Positions 11,608-22,114 of a stretch of DNA of 64,000 nt are shown piece after piece (the stretch's first letter is position 1; each line of letters begins with the position of its first letter). Under the pieces are notes generated by a model that did not search any database, was not told where the DNA came from, and was given only the letters and a program-made list of their open reading frames with translations. The DNA comes from Glebionis coronaria. Its lineage: Eukaryota > Streptophyta > Magnoliopsida > Asterales > Asteraceae. The DNA lies in NCBI GenBank assembly GCA_025667525.1, contig CM046882.1, positions 219,092,592-219,156,591 on the forward strand. Reading direction: 5' to 3'. The position numbers were made by a program, and so were the translations under genes.

Positions 11608-11627
11608 TATAAGCCTAAGGTGGAAAT
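11608..11627 (+). other. Element D polypurine tract region
   Basis: AAGCCTAAGGTGGAAAT borders the start of the 3' LTR. Its purine content is modest but its position is correct. Confidence 0.5.
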
Positions 11628-11941
11628 TGTTATGTATTTAGTCTTTATTAGCCTAAGTCATGTCTAGGGGATAGTTATCAAGATTCCTAAGTAGCCTATA
11701 GCAATAAAGGTCGGTTGGCTGTGTCGAAGCCCAACCCGACCCGTAGGACTATGTATTAGTCGGTTCCCCCTCATCTCTATAAAAGGAGGTGAGGGGGAAC
11801 GAGATTCACAACGCATTCTTTATCAATAAATCTAATCGTTCGATTAGGAGACATACCTTGTGGGTTCTTATCTTTTCTGTCGATGGCTTCATAGATCGAT
11901 GTTCCGCGTCTAGTAACTAGGTTGTAGTCGATTCTACTACA
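11628..11941 (+). repeat. Element D 3' LTR
   Basis: 314 bp, identical by eye to 7372-7685, followed by the TSD TGTTC. A TATAAAAG sits at 11778-11785 with the same flanking inverted repeat. In genomic RNA this U3 copy would be transcribed and could fold. Confidence 0.95.
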
Positions 11942-12098
11942 TGTTCACTGTCCAAAGTAACCATCAAGATCGGGTGCCTGCTGTTAACTTGTTGTTCAAC
12001 TGTGCATACAACAGCCCCCTACTCGTAGGCGCGATTTTGTTTGCTTGATTGGTAGTTTATTTTTTGTGCTTATGTCTAACTTTTGCGTACTTATCAAA

Positions 12099-12288
12099 CC
12101 CCTACAAGCCCACTGCTTGTGGGGCTGCTGTCCAAAAGTGAACACCATCACATAAGAAGAAAGGGGCATTGTAACCCACTGTTATTATTGCTTGCTTATG
12201 TATCGGTGGCCATTGGTAAACTCTTGTGGCATAGCTTGGTTCATATTTGCTTATTTGTAAATCCCCCACAAGCAAACTGCTTGTGGGG
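12099..12288 (+). repeat. Pair of near-identical hairpins in element A LTR
   Basis: CCCCTACAAGC-CCACT-GCTTGTGGGG (12099-12124) and CCCCACAAGC-AAACT-GCTTGTGGGG (12264-12288), each followed by CTGTCCAAA within 15 nt. The second is a perfect 10-bp stem with a 5-nt loop; the first has a one-base bulge. The starts are 165 bp apart. Confidence 0.8.
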
Positions 12289-13083
12289 CTTACTGTCCAA
12301 ACAAGAAGACCAAAACTTTATGTTTAATCCGAATGGTGTGAGTAATTCGTGATGTGTTGTTGTTTTTTTTTGTGACCGAGTTGTTGTAGTGAGTGTCTGT
12401 TGGTTTAGTGGACCCAACGTGTTGGTGTATGTGTTAGTTTTAGTTTAGCGTGCCCTTGTAACCATCTAACCAAACTGCAAACATAAGCAAGCCCAACAGC
12501 AAGGCGTAAGAAAAATAGGTCGAAACCTTAAGGTACCCAAAAGAAAACAGAAACCAAGTAGATAAGAGGGAGAGAGTACCTACTGTGTAAGCTTAATTGT
12601 GTGTGATTCATCAATTGGTGTGGATAGAGTGGTGTTTTGAGTTGGATGTGGTCTATTGTATACTGCGCACGCCAAATAGCAAACTAAGCAAACCATATAA
12701 GAGGGTGTGCCCCTTGCACTACCAGCAGTAACTAAAACCACCATAAAAAGTGAACCTTAAGTTTAAGCAAACTTGTGCCCACTGTCCATAACGAACAATA
12801 AACCAAAACTGAAAACCAAAAGGTTAGGCCTGTGTGTTTGTGTTGTGCACATAATAGCTAATACTTTAGCATGATTTGTTAAGTTTAGAGTTGCTGCCCC
12901 AATTGTTATGGTTTATGTTCAACTGTGCTGCGTGTATGTAATTGCCATTGTTCGATAGATGCTGCTACTGTAGAAAATTGAGCCTACATTGCTGTTTTCT
13001 GTCATATGTTTTCTGTCATAAACTGTGTAAAGAAATTCGAGTAGAAAAAAAATATATGAACTGCCAGAAACTGGCTGCAGCAA

Positions 13084-13150
13084 GGTTTGATCCCCTGACA
13101 CTGCACACAGGAAACAATCACAGCACTCCACTTAATCACCATCTGAGCTA
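13084..13150 (-). repeat. tRNA-like module 1 (decayed), antisense in element A LTR
   Basis: On the reverse strand TAGCTCAGATGG (13139-13150) matches a pol III A box (tRNA D arm), and 45 nt later GGATCAAACC (13084-13093) is a weak B box. A TTGCTGCAGCC tail follows. It has no acceptor stem, so it is not a functional tRNA gene. Confidence 0.5.
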
Positions 13151-13263
13151 CAAGTGATTTTTGTTACTAACACCTTTTATTTTTATTTTAAACTCTTTGT
13201 TTTCGTCTATTTTACATCATATATAGCCTGATTTTTACAACTGTGCAAAAAGTGTCATCAGTG

Positions 13264-13319
13264 GGACTCGAACCCCTGACCAATTGCTCAACAACCCCAA
13301 GCCTCAACCATCTGAGCTA
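13264..13319 (-). repeat. tRNA-like module 2 with strong A and B boxes, antisense in element A LTR
   Basis: On the reverse strand TAGCTCAGATGG (13308-13319) is a good A box, and GGTTCGAGTCC (13264-13274) fits the B-box consensus GGTTCGANTCC. They are 33 nt apart, the spacing seen in tRNA genes. The T arm can pair as GGG/CCC. Acceptor-stem pairing is not evident, so I call a tRNA-derived fragment rather than a tRNA. Confidence 0.6.
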
Positions 13320-14094
13320 CAATACTTTCTTGTTTGATCATTGCATCTCATTTCTTTTATCCTTGTTTTTTTACTAATTGGCTTATTAGGTTATTAAGCT
13401 TGATTCTCAGCTTATACGAGCTTGTAAATTTGTGATTTTACTTTTCGTAGGTCTAATATAGTATAAAGATTTTCTATAAATTTTTTTTAAAATAATTTAT
13501 TATTTTTAATCGTTTAATTAGTTTAAACTAATATTTAATTCACAATAAAAAATCTAAAAGTAAAAAAAATACAATTCTTTTTTTTTTAAATTTTCTTTTA
13601 TCATTTAGAATGTGGAAAAAATAAATTTGATTTTGTAGAGTTTAAATTTGATAATTTTTCTAAAGTGTCGCGTTTTTACTCTCGTTATTAATTTCGTGCT
13701 TTCGTTATTTGGACTTTTTATACCTTTTTAGTTTTTAAATTACTTTTCATTTTTTTAAGTTTATTTAGTTTATTTTAAGTTAAGTTCTCGAATTTCAATT
13801 TTTATTTTTCGAATTTTCGTTGCGTTTTACATTTTACGCGTTTTACGCGTTTTACGTCGTACGTTGTTTTTAGCGTAGTCCATCTTCCGTTTTCTTTTCT
13901 TTCCTTCTTTCCAAAAGTGTAATCACTCGATTAAAAAACGTATATACTTTTGGCTAAACACCATACCTCCACCGAGAACGAACTCGATTATTCGTCTTTA
14001 CGTTTTTCCTAAAACGTATTGATTAATACTTACCCAACGACTTTTGTGTTGCTTTGTTTTTCCTAAAACAAAGTATATACAAAATACTTCAACA

Positions 14095-16182
14095 CTGTAT
14101 AAAACAGTAAGGAACCTTATGATAACTTTTTAAAATGACTTGAATAATTTAATATACAGTAAGGTATGTGACTTGTACATATGTGGGAGTTGGACACTCA
14201 ATGGAATCCATCAAATGAGTGAGATATGATCAAAACAATATTGAAGTTCAAATATGTATAGTCTGTTTTGGACAAACTGTTAAAGACATTTTGAGGTTGA
14301 TTTAGAAGTAGCTATAGGGGTTAATTGTAGCACATATCATGTAGTTTGCGCTGCCCAAAAATGAGCTTCTATCTCCTTGTAGAACTCAAAATATGGTAAA
14401 AATGGTGAAAGTGAAATTCATAATCAGATTTGTAAAATAAAAAAAGTATATCTTATAAAATTAGCACTCAAGTAAAACTAATATAAAATGTATACCTAAA
14501 ACCCACTAACTTATATATTACATATAAATAAGTATATAATTTGATAAATAAATGGGACATTTTATAAAATGGCAATTTGATAAGTTTTATAAGTTATAAA
14601 ACTATAAACATAAGTTTTACGTCTTTTCGGCTAAAACCGAAAGATTAACGTTTTCGTCAATTAAAACTTAGATGGTCGGACACGTCTAACGTAAACTTTT
14701 TATAACTCATATAATGATTTATAAGTACATTTTACAAGTAAAAACCGATAAAACCCGAGCTTTATAACATATGGATATTAACGGGCCAAATTAGCCTTAT
14801 TGGACTATTAACCCAACTAATTTGGCTAAACACTAATGGACTTACTCATTGGGCTTAACCCACTTGGGCCCAACATGTGAGTATAGGGCTGATGTTAAAA
14901 GTGTAATTGGACTAGTATAATGTAATGGGCTTATCATGGGCTTATTGGACCTTAACATGTAAACAAGTTAAACTAGTGAAACGGGTCTAAAAATTTACCA
15001 ACACATAACACTAAAATGTTGAATAAATATATAAAATCCTACTTGATCATCATCATACTTATAAAATCATCATATATATATATATATATACATAGCTATT
15101 ATATTTATAAAGTCATTGGACAAAAGTCTAAGACCGAGTATTATTTATATAGGTTTCCGTGATCAAAGCACGCCCGTAGCCGATAACCCGCCTTTCGTAA
15201 TCAACATGAGTTCATAGCCTCGCACTCTTTTAAATGTTTTATAAAATGATTTGTAAACCCGCGAGGGAGATAACATGCTAGTTTTTGATAAAAATAGAAC
15301 ACAAGTAGTCCCGATGGTATGCTTATTGATATGGACCCGAATGATGCTATGACCCAATAAATGAGATGTAAAGGATTATTATAGTTAGGTTATGTCACTT
15401 AAAGTCCCATTAGCATGAATTGTGAACTATCGAGATTTGGTAGATGCTTATGCATTTAATAGTACTATTTGGGGAAGATCACCCTAGTTCGCGCCTTGAC
15501 GGTTGATCCCCGTCGTGCCACATTGATTGGTAAGCGAATTTATGTATGAGAAGATTTACATAGCGTGATTTTTGTGACGACACGATAAATTAGATGGGAA
15601 AATTGTTTGTCGGGTTCGCGGCCCGTTGTTTGTTATAGTAAGGTAACAATGTCATGCGACTAATAATAATCCAACAAAATACAATAACGATATGAATAAT
15701 GATAATAATGTTACCAATAATGGTAATATTGAAACTACGGTTTCATGGAAGGTTTAAGATGTACGACTTGATCTATGTATATTGCCTGACTAGCAGTACG
15801 AGGACTTACTTCTCATATTATACTTGTGTTCTGATTTCTATAACTGTTTTATGTAACGGTTTTATTAAACTCTATGAATTCACTCGACATTCGCTGATAT
15901 GATTTTCGCATGTTTTATCTCACGTGCTTGAAGGTAACGTGGATGGAGATCAACTCTGATGGCCCACATAATAAAAATTATTCATTCGATCTATGTTTTG
16001 TAAACTTTATGACTGTGTAATTTGGGGACCTGTTGTACACTTAAAACTTTTATTTCGAATGAATGTATGTTAAACCTTGTACAACCATTTTTATGCGTTG
16101 TCTATGATTGGAGTTATTGTGCTATCCCGTAACACTCTAATGACTCTTCCGCTGTACCGATATGAAATTTGAGAGTGTTACA
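14095..16182 (+). repeat. Element B left LTR, 3' part
   Basis: It matches 34163-36235 in the right LTR. It begins at the A insertion point (TSD CTGTA) and ends GAGTGTTACA just before the primer site. The missing first part (about 0.99 kb) should lie left of A. It contains a short TA tract near 15070. Confidence 0.88.
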
Positions 16183-16185
16183 GTT

Positions 16186-16197
16186 TGGTACCAGAGC
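16186..16197 (+). other. Element B primer-binding site, initiator tRNA-Met
   Basis: TGGTACCAGAGC, one base from the canonical TGGTATCAGAGC, three bases after the LTR end. Confidence 0.85.
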
Positions 16198-16447
16198 TCT
16201 CGTTATAGGGAAAGAATGATTTTAAAAACCAAGGTTTTAACAAAACATTTCAAAATCTTTTAACTATAAACATTTTCTTAAAATGTTTGAAAAATCTTTT
16301 GACTATAACGGTGCCAAGATCTCCGACGTTACCATCAAGCCTTATTGAGAAGATATATATAATTTAATTTATATATATGTATATATCGTGGTTTCAGTAT
16401 GTAACTGTTTAATAATTATTTTTTTGTTAATACGAGATATATTATAA

Positions 16448-17470
16448 ATGAAGATTGTCATGGCTGACCCTAATATTCCTGTAGAGAACCATGCTATTCC
16501 CGAACCTAATGTAGATGACAACCCTTATTTAGACTTAGTGGATTATGATGTAGATGAGGATATGGATGATGAAGAGGAGGAACCATTTGAGGATCCCGAG
16601 CCCGAGATAGGACTAGGAGATCAGATTGCCCCTCAGGTTGATGTTGTAGAGAATGAGAATGATAATGTTGGTATTGAGAATGACGATGAGATTGGTATAG
16701 ATGATGTAGGTAATGAGGATGACGACGAGGATGTCGAGGAGGAGATAGGTATAGATAATGAGGTTGATGATGATGATGAGGCTGAGCTTATTTTTCCTTA
16801 TGATGTAGCGGAGGGTGAGCCCTTACCCCCTCCAGTTGATTGGTCTGACTCTGAGTTTGAGCTCCTTAAAGATGAATTGTCTGAATCGTCTGAATCTGAT
16901 TCTGAATCAGAGGATGATGAGGATGATTATGCACCTGATGGTACCGATGGGATTGCTGCTCGTAGACATGTGATAGGAGAGTTGTCTAGGGTTCGAGAGG
17001 CTACTCATATTGATGGACTTGCACCTTGGGCCTTGAGAGATGATTTAGATGCTTCCTGTGTTCAGGGTAGTATGACAGAGGTTGGATTAGGTGTTGTTCA
17101 GACTCAGGTTGCTTATTTGGAGTCCAAGACTAAGGGTGGTGAGAAAGAGCGGGAGTTGCTTAATTTGGATTTGACTAATGTGAAGCGTGGTTTGAATGAG
17201 GCGTTTAGGAGGTTATCTGTGTTGCAAAGTGGTAAATATGCTGAAATGAAGAAAAAGGTGAATACTATGGAGATTCAGTTGAGTGTAGCTCGTGCGATGC
17301 GTGGGAAGGCTGAGAAAGAGTTGAATATATCTGTTGGTTGGAACAGTAGGTTTTATACTGAGATGGTCGAGAAAGGAGTGATTCGTAAGTGCCCAGCTGA
17401 AGATGTGTCTTGTGATCGTCCGACGAAGATACCGAAGACGATGGATGATGGACCATCTGGCGGTTCTTAG
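16448..17470 (+). CDS. Acidic, coiled-coil protein encoded upstream of gag in element B
   Basis: 340 codons, uninterrupted. A second ATG four codons in (MADPN) may be the real start. Residues about 20-165 are dominated by Asp and Glu with runs such as DEDMDDEEEE. About 170-330 has predicted helix with heptad-like leucines and alternating charge (VAYLESK, LNLDLTNV, AFRRLSVL, EIQLSVARAM). The C-terminus has a short basic patch, RPTKIPK. I recognise no enzyme domain. A second copy at 36515-37531 is very similar, with one stop. Upstream frames of this kind occur in plant chromoviruses, but I do not know a demonstrated function. Chaperone-like or histone-binding roles would suit the acidic region but are guesses. 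Confidence 0.7.
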   Translation: MKIVMADPNIPVENHAIPEPNVDDNPYLDLVDYDVDEDMDDEEEEPFEDPEPEIGLGDQIAPQVDVVENENDNVGIENDDEIGIDDVGNEDDDEDVEEEIGIDNEVDDDDEAELIFPYDVAEGEPLPPPVDWSDSEFELLKDELSESSESDSESEDDEDDYAPDGTDGIAARRHVIGELSRVREATHIDGLAPWALRDDLDASCVQGSMTEVGLGVVQTQVAYLESKTKGGEKERELLNLDLTNVKRGLNEAFRRLSVLQSGKYAEMKKKVNTMEIQLSVARAMRGKAEKELNISVGWNSRFYTEMVEKGVIRKCPAEDVSCDRPTKIPKTMDDGPSGGS

Positions 17471-17769
17471 TAGACCAGTCTATCTTTAGTAGTCATCTTT
17501 GTATCTTTTTTATCTTTTGTAACTTTGACAGAACCGACTTATTAGTTAGTAGATCTAGCACGAATTTTGGGCCTGTATAGTGCTAGAAACTTGGATGTGG
17601 AATGTAATTAAGACAATGTGGTTGTTTCTAATCCAATGAAATATGTATCTTTGTCAAGAATTACATATCGTGCCTTATTTGTATCTTGATTATGAATTCA
17701 ATCCATCTTATATGCATCCCTTGTTGGGTGAATGCTTAATATGCTTTGAAATTGTGAAATTATAGAACC
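17471..17769 (+). other. Spacer between acidic frame and gag in element B
   Basis: About 300 bp without a frame. The second B copy has an equivalent stretch at 37532-37827, so the separation of the two frames is ancestral. Confidence 0.5.
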
Positions 17770-19509
17770 ATGCCGCCCAAGAAAGCTGTGACTGAGGATG
17801 ATGTACGTAGGATCATTGCGGAGCAAGTAGCCGCATCTCTGACTAAATTTATGGCAAATGCTAGAAATGGTGCTGGCAGTAGTGGAGCTGGCGGTAGTGG
17901 AGCTGGCGGTAGTGGAATTGGTGGTACTAATGTGAATGTGAATGCTAATATTGTGAATGCTAATGCCGTAGGAAATGTAGGAGGACTTGGACCTAATGCG
18001 CCTGAAGTCGGTGGTTGTACTTATGTGACGTTCATGAAGTGTGAACCTCTACCTTTTAATGGAACTGAAGGTGCTGTAGGATTAAACCAGTGGATTGAGA
18101 AGATTGAGTCGGTGTTTCAGATTAGTAAGTGTAAGGAGGAAGATAAGGTGACTTTTTCTATGGCTACTCTTAAAGGTCGTGTGTTGACTTGGTGGAATGG
18201 GAGAATTGCTTTCATGGGTATTGATGTTGCTAATGCTACTCCTTGGGCTGAAATTAAAAAGTGGATGACTCTGGAGTTCTATCCCCGTAGCGTGATCATT
18301 AGGTTGCAACAAGAGTTGATTCACATGAGAATGAAAGGTGTGGACATCGATAGCTACACAAACCGATTCCATGAGTTGGCCTTGCTGTGTCCTCGATTGG
18401 TGGAACCCGAAGAGATCCGAATTGAACAATATATTAACGGGTTGACCAAGAACATCCGAGGGGACGTGACATCATCAAAACCACTGACCATTGATGATGC
18501 TGTTCGAATGGCTTACCAACTCATAGGGAAAATTATTCAAGATAGGGAGGATGAAGCACATGCTGGTGAGAAAAGAAAGGGTGATGGAGATCGTGGAGGT
18601 CGAGGTGATAATAAGCAGAATTTCAATCGCCGTCAAAACTAGAGAAAGGGGAATGCAAATGCTCTTACCAAAAACACACCGCGCAATGATGAGAAGTGTC
18701 CTAAGTGTGGTAATAAGAGGCATGATGGCGACTGTTGGAAGTGCCGAAATTGCGGAAAGCTTGGATACAAAGTGGAAAAGTGTAAGAGGGGAGTTATTTG
18801 CTTCAACTATAACGAAGAAGGTCATAAGAAATCGGATTGCCCTAAGTTGAAAGGGATTGGACCTAGAAGAAACCCCCAGGGTAGTGCTTATCAACTTGGA
18901 ACAGGCGAGGTTAAGAAAGAGGATCCGAATATCGTTACTGGTACGTTTTTACTCAACAATCATTATGTTGTTGCTTCATTTGATTCGGGTGCTGATAGGA
19001 GCTTTTTATCCACTAAATTTAGTGCCCTTATTGGCATTGAGCCTGTTGAGATAAATACTAGTTACGAAGTGGAATTCGCTGATGGTAAATTAGTGAAAAC
19101 TAATAAACTATTAAAAGGATGCTCTCTAAATCTCTTAAACTATTCCTTTCCGATTGATTTGATGTTGATAGAACTAGGTAGTTTTGATAATATCATTGGT
19201 ATGTATTGGTTATCATTGAATAATGATACTATTTTATATGGATAAAAGAAGGTTAAGATTCCTCTTAGGAATAGGACGTTAGTAATTGATGGAAATCAAG
19301 GTGAATCCCGTTTGAAAATCGTTTCATGTATTAAAGTCCAAAAGTACATCAGGAATGGTTGCGAGCTATTCTTAGCTCAAGTGACCGGGAATGAGTCTAA
19401 GGAGAAACGATTGGAAGATGTACCTATTATCTGTGATTTTCCAAAGGTATTTCCTAATGATTTACCCGGACTTCCGCCGATAAGGCAATTGAGTTTCGAA
19501 TCGATTTAA
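17770..19509 (+). pseudogene. Element B Gag, zinc knuckles and protease (stops)
   Basis: Starts MPPKKAVTEDDVRRII. A Gly/Ser/Asn linker is followed by the gypsy retrotransposon gag domain (about residues 85-250; LPFNGTEGAVGLNQWIEKIE, TWWNGRIA, YTNRFHELALLCP). A TAG (18640-18642) interrupts. The frame continues with three CCHC-like motifs, CPKCGNKRHDGDC, CRNCGKLGYKVEKC (His to Tyr) and CFNYNEEGHKKSDC (second Cys to Tyr). The aspartic protease follows: FDSGADRSF has DSG intact. A further stop (19243-19245) and a frameshift near 19485 follow. The polyprotein is not translatable and two knuckles are altered. Confidence 0.85.
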
Positions 19510-20760
19510 TTCCTGGTGTTGCACCGGTGGCACGTGCGCCTTACCGATTAGCACCTTCTGAATTAAAGGAATTATTCGAAGAACTTAAGGAGTTGTCTGA
19601 TAAAGGCTTTATTCGACCGAGCTCGTCGCCTTGGGGAGCTCCAGTCTTGTTCGTTAAGAAGAAGGATGGATCTTTCCGTATGTGCATTAATGACCGGGTA
19701 CTGAATAAGTTGACGATTAAAAATCGATATCCTTTACCAAGGATTGATGATTTGTTCGATCAACTACAAGGATCTAGTGTCTATTCTAAGATATATTTAC
19801 GGTCTTGATATCACCAACTTCGCGTCCGTGAAGAAGATATTCCAATAACTACATTTAGAACTCGTTCTGGACACTATGAATTTCAAGTAATGCCATTTGG
19901 GTTAACTAACGCACCTGAGTCTTCATGGATCTAATGAACCCAGTGTGCAAACCCTACTTGGACAAATTTTTGATCATGTTTATTGACGATATTCTTATCT
20001 ATTCTAAGAATAAAGATGAACATGGAGAACATTTAAGGATTATCTTGAGTTTGTTAAAGGATGAAAAGTTGTATGCTATGTTTTCGAAATGTGATTTTTG
20101 GTTGGATTCTGTGCAATTTCTTGGTCATGTGATTAACAAAGATGGAATTCATGTTGATCCTGCAAAGGTTGAAGCCATTAAGAATTGGTCTGCACCGACA
20201 ATGCCAACGGAGGTGCGACAGTTCTTACGATTGGCTGGCTATTATAGGCGTTTCATTAATAAATTTTCTTTAATAGCTAAACCCCTGACCAAGCTAAGTT
20301 AGAAAAATAAACCTTTCATTTGTGGAAGTGAAGAAGATGGAGCATTTAAGATATTGAAGCAAAAATTTTGTAGTGCGCCAATTCTATCATTACCGACGGA
20401 AGTGAAGATTTTGTAGTATATTGTGATGCATCTCTTAGAGGTTATGGAGCTGTTTTGATGCAACGAGAAAAGGTGATAGCTTATACTTCTAGGCAATTAA
20501 GGAAGAATGAGGATAATTATACTACTCATGATCTTGAGTTAGGAGCAGTAGTCTTTGCTCTTAGGTTGTGGAGACATTATCTGTATGGCACCAAGTGTAC
20601 GGTATTCATCAATCATAAAAGCCTACAGTATATTTTGATCAAAAGGAATTAAATATGAGGCAACGAAGATGGATATAACTATTAAGTGATTACGATTGTG
20701 ATATAAAATATCACCCGGGAAAAGCGAATGTTGTAGCCGATGCGTTAAGTAGAAAAGATA
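19510..20760 (+). pseudogene. Element B reverse transcriptase and RNase H (frameshifts)
   Basis: RT begins near [16 protein letters not shown], then [22 protein letters not shown] and [15 protein letters not shown], stops with TGA at 19806-19808, and after a frameshift near 19918 continues with [11 protein letters not shown], the gypsy form of the YVDD active site, both aspartates present. [15 protein letters not shown] and [11 protein letters not shown] are the thumb and connection motifs. RNase H follows ([21 protein letters not shown]; a further shift near 20650). [12 protein letters not shown] (about 20718-20755) marks the RNase H to integrase boundary typical of chromoviruses. Confidence 0.88.
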
Positions 20761-22114
20761 GAGAGCCTATCAGGGTACGTTCTCTAGGCTTGACTGTGCA
20801 CAATAATTTGCCTGGGCAAATTAAAAATGCGCAAATGGAAGCCTGTAAGAAAGAAAATTTTGTTAATGGAGGGTTTCGAGGAGAAGGAGATCCTTTAGAG
20901 GTTAGAGCTGATGTAGTGAAATGCTTAAGAGATCGTATGTGGATACCTAAGTTTGGAGGCTTAAGAGATTTGATCATGTTGGAATCCCATAAATCTAAAT
21001 ATTCCATTCATCTTGGATCTGATAAAATGTATCATGATTTGAAGAAGTTGTACTGGTGGCCGAATATGAAAGCTGATATTACTATGTATGTTCTTCAATG
21101 CTTGACTTGTGCAAGAGTCAAAGTTGAACATCAAAAGCCATCAGGACTACTTCAACAACCAAAGATTCCTGAATCGAACTGGGAGCGAATTACGATGGAC
21201 TTTATCACCAAGCTTCCTAGAACATCATCTGGACACAACTCGATTTGAGTCATTGTCGACAGACTCACCAAATCAGCACACTTCATTCCGGTTAAATAGC
21301 AGTTCTCACTGGAGAAGCTGACTCGTATTTATCTTGAGAATGTTGTATGCAAGCATGGAGTGCCTGTATCGATCATTTCAGATCGAGATCCTAGATTCGC
21401 ATCGAATTTTTGGAAATCTCTCCAAAGATCTTTGGGAACGAATCTCGACATGAGCACTGCTTATCACCCTAGACTGATGGGCAGAGTGAAAGAACGATAC
21501 AGACACTGGAAGATATGTTGAGAGCTTGTGTGATAGATTTTGGTAAGAATTGGGATAAACATTTGCCTTTAGCAGAGTTTTCGTATACCAATAGTTATAA
21601 TGTTAGTATTAAGGCTGCACCGTTTGAAGCTGTGTATGGTAGGAAGTGTAGATCTCCTGTGTGTTGGAGTGAAGTTGGGGATACCCAGCTCACAGGACGG
21701 GAATTGATCCGGGAGACTACGAAGATGATAGTTCAGATTAAGAATCGGCTGTTGACTGCCGGAGTAGACAGTAAAGTTACGCGGATGTGCGGCGGAAACC
21801 GATGGAGTTTGAAGTGGGTGACCGAGTAATGTTAAAAGTATCGCCATGGAAAGGCGTCATAAGATTTGGAAAGCGAGGGAAATTGAATCCCCGCTATATT
21901 GGACCCTTTAAGATTTTATCTAGAGTAGGTCCGGTGGCTTACAAACTAGAGTTACCCCAAGAACTTCATGGTGTTCACAACACATTCCATGTATCTAATC
22001 TAAAGAAATGTTTAGCAGTGTGTGATGAGAAAATCTCGTTGGATAAGGTTCGAAGAGATGAGAAGTTGCGTTTTATAGAAGAACCCATAGAGGTTATGGA
22101 TCATGAGGTAAAGC
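20761..22114 (+). pseudogene. Element B integrase and N-terminal half of chromodomain
   Basis: The zinc-binding domain is near 20995-21115 ([28 protein letters not shown]). The catalytic core begins [16 protein letters not shown]; a TGA at 21246 sits where the family usually has Trp. The second Asp is in [13 protein letters not shown] (about 21376) and the Glu in TDGQSERT after a damaged triplet. The C-terminal module [14 protein letters not shown] and NPRYIGPFKIL is the GPY/F motif of chromoviruses. EEPIEVMDHEVK opens the chromodomain, which is cut at 22114 by element C. The missing half is at 32992-33134. Confidence 0.85.

Larger units (their letters stand above)
7372..11941 (+). mobile_element. 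Element D: recent non-autonomous Ty1-copia retrotransposon
   Basis: It has two 314-bp LTRs with no difference I can see, TSD TGTTC on both sides (7367-7371 and 11942-11946), and an initiator-Met primer site. The internal region has a good gag but a pol that lacks most of integrase and RT, including the YVDD catalytic pair. Identical LTRs with a broken pol imply recent mobilisation in trans by a related autonomous copia. It lies inside A's 3' LTR. Confidence 0.92.
1..14094 (+). mobile_element. Element A: Athila-like gypsy retrotransposon lacking pol
   Basis: The element runs from the tail of a 5' LTR (1-150), through a primer site and one long coding region, to a complete 3' LTR (4949-14094). 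The last 150 bp of the 3' LTR match bases 1-150 except for one T in a run. The first five bases after it, CTGTA (14095-14099), also occur at the matching place in B's intact right LTR, so A was inserted into B's 5' LTR. The Asp-type primer site and the G-rich polypurine tract fit the Athila lineage. No protease, RT, RNase H or integrase is present, so A is probably non-autonomous. Copia D lies inside its 3' LTR. The left part of A is outside the window. Confidence 0.8.
4949..14094 (+). repeat. Element A 3' LTR, unusually long (about 4.57 kb net), split by copia D
   Basis: It starts TGATGAGACT after the polypurine tract and ends TTCAACA. Removing D plus one TSD copy (4575 bp) leaves about 4571 bp. 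A TATAAAG at 6108 sits about 1160 bp in, so roughly 3.4 kb would be R plus U5. The segment 12.0-13.4 kb holds paired hairpins and antisense tRNA-like modules. Element E matches the first part on the reverse strand and J matches the end. Confidence 0.75.

Noticed and set aside
12083..12352. 89-aa protein in A's LTR
   Set aside because: It spans the paired hairpins, and its repeated residues are explained by that DNA repeat.
13258..13325. Functional tRNA gene on the reverse strand
   Set aside because: A and B boxes are good, but I cannot pair an acceptor stem or a clear anticodon stem, and a decayed sister lies beside it. Kept only as a tRNA-like module.
17265..17456. Antisense frame over the acidic ORF (also at 37323-37514)
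   Set aside because: Its conservation is explained by the sense coding sequence on the other strand.
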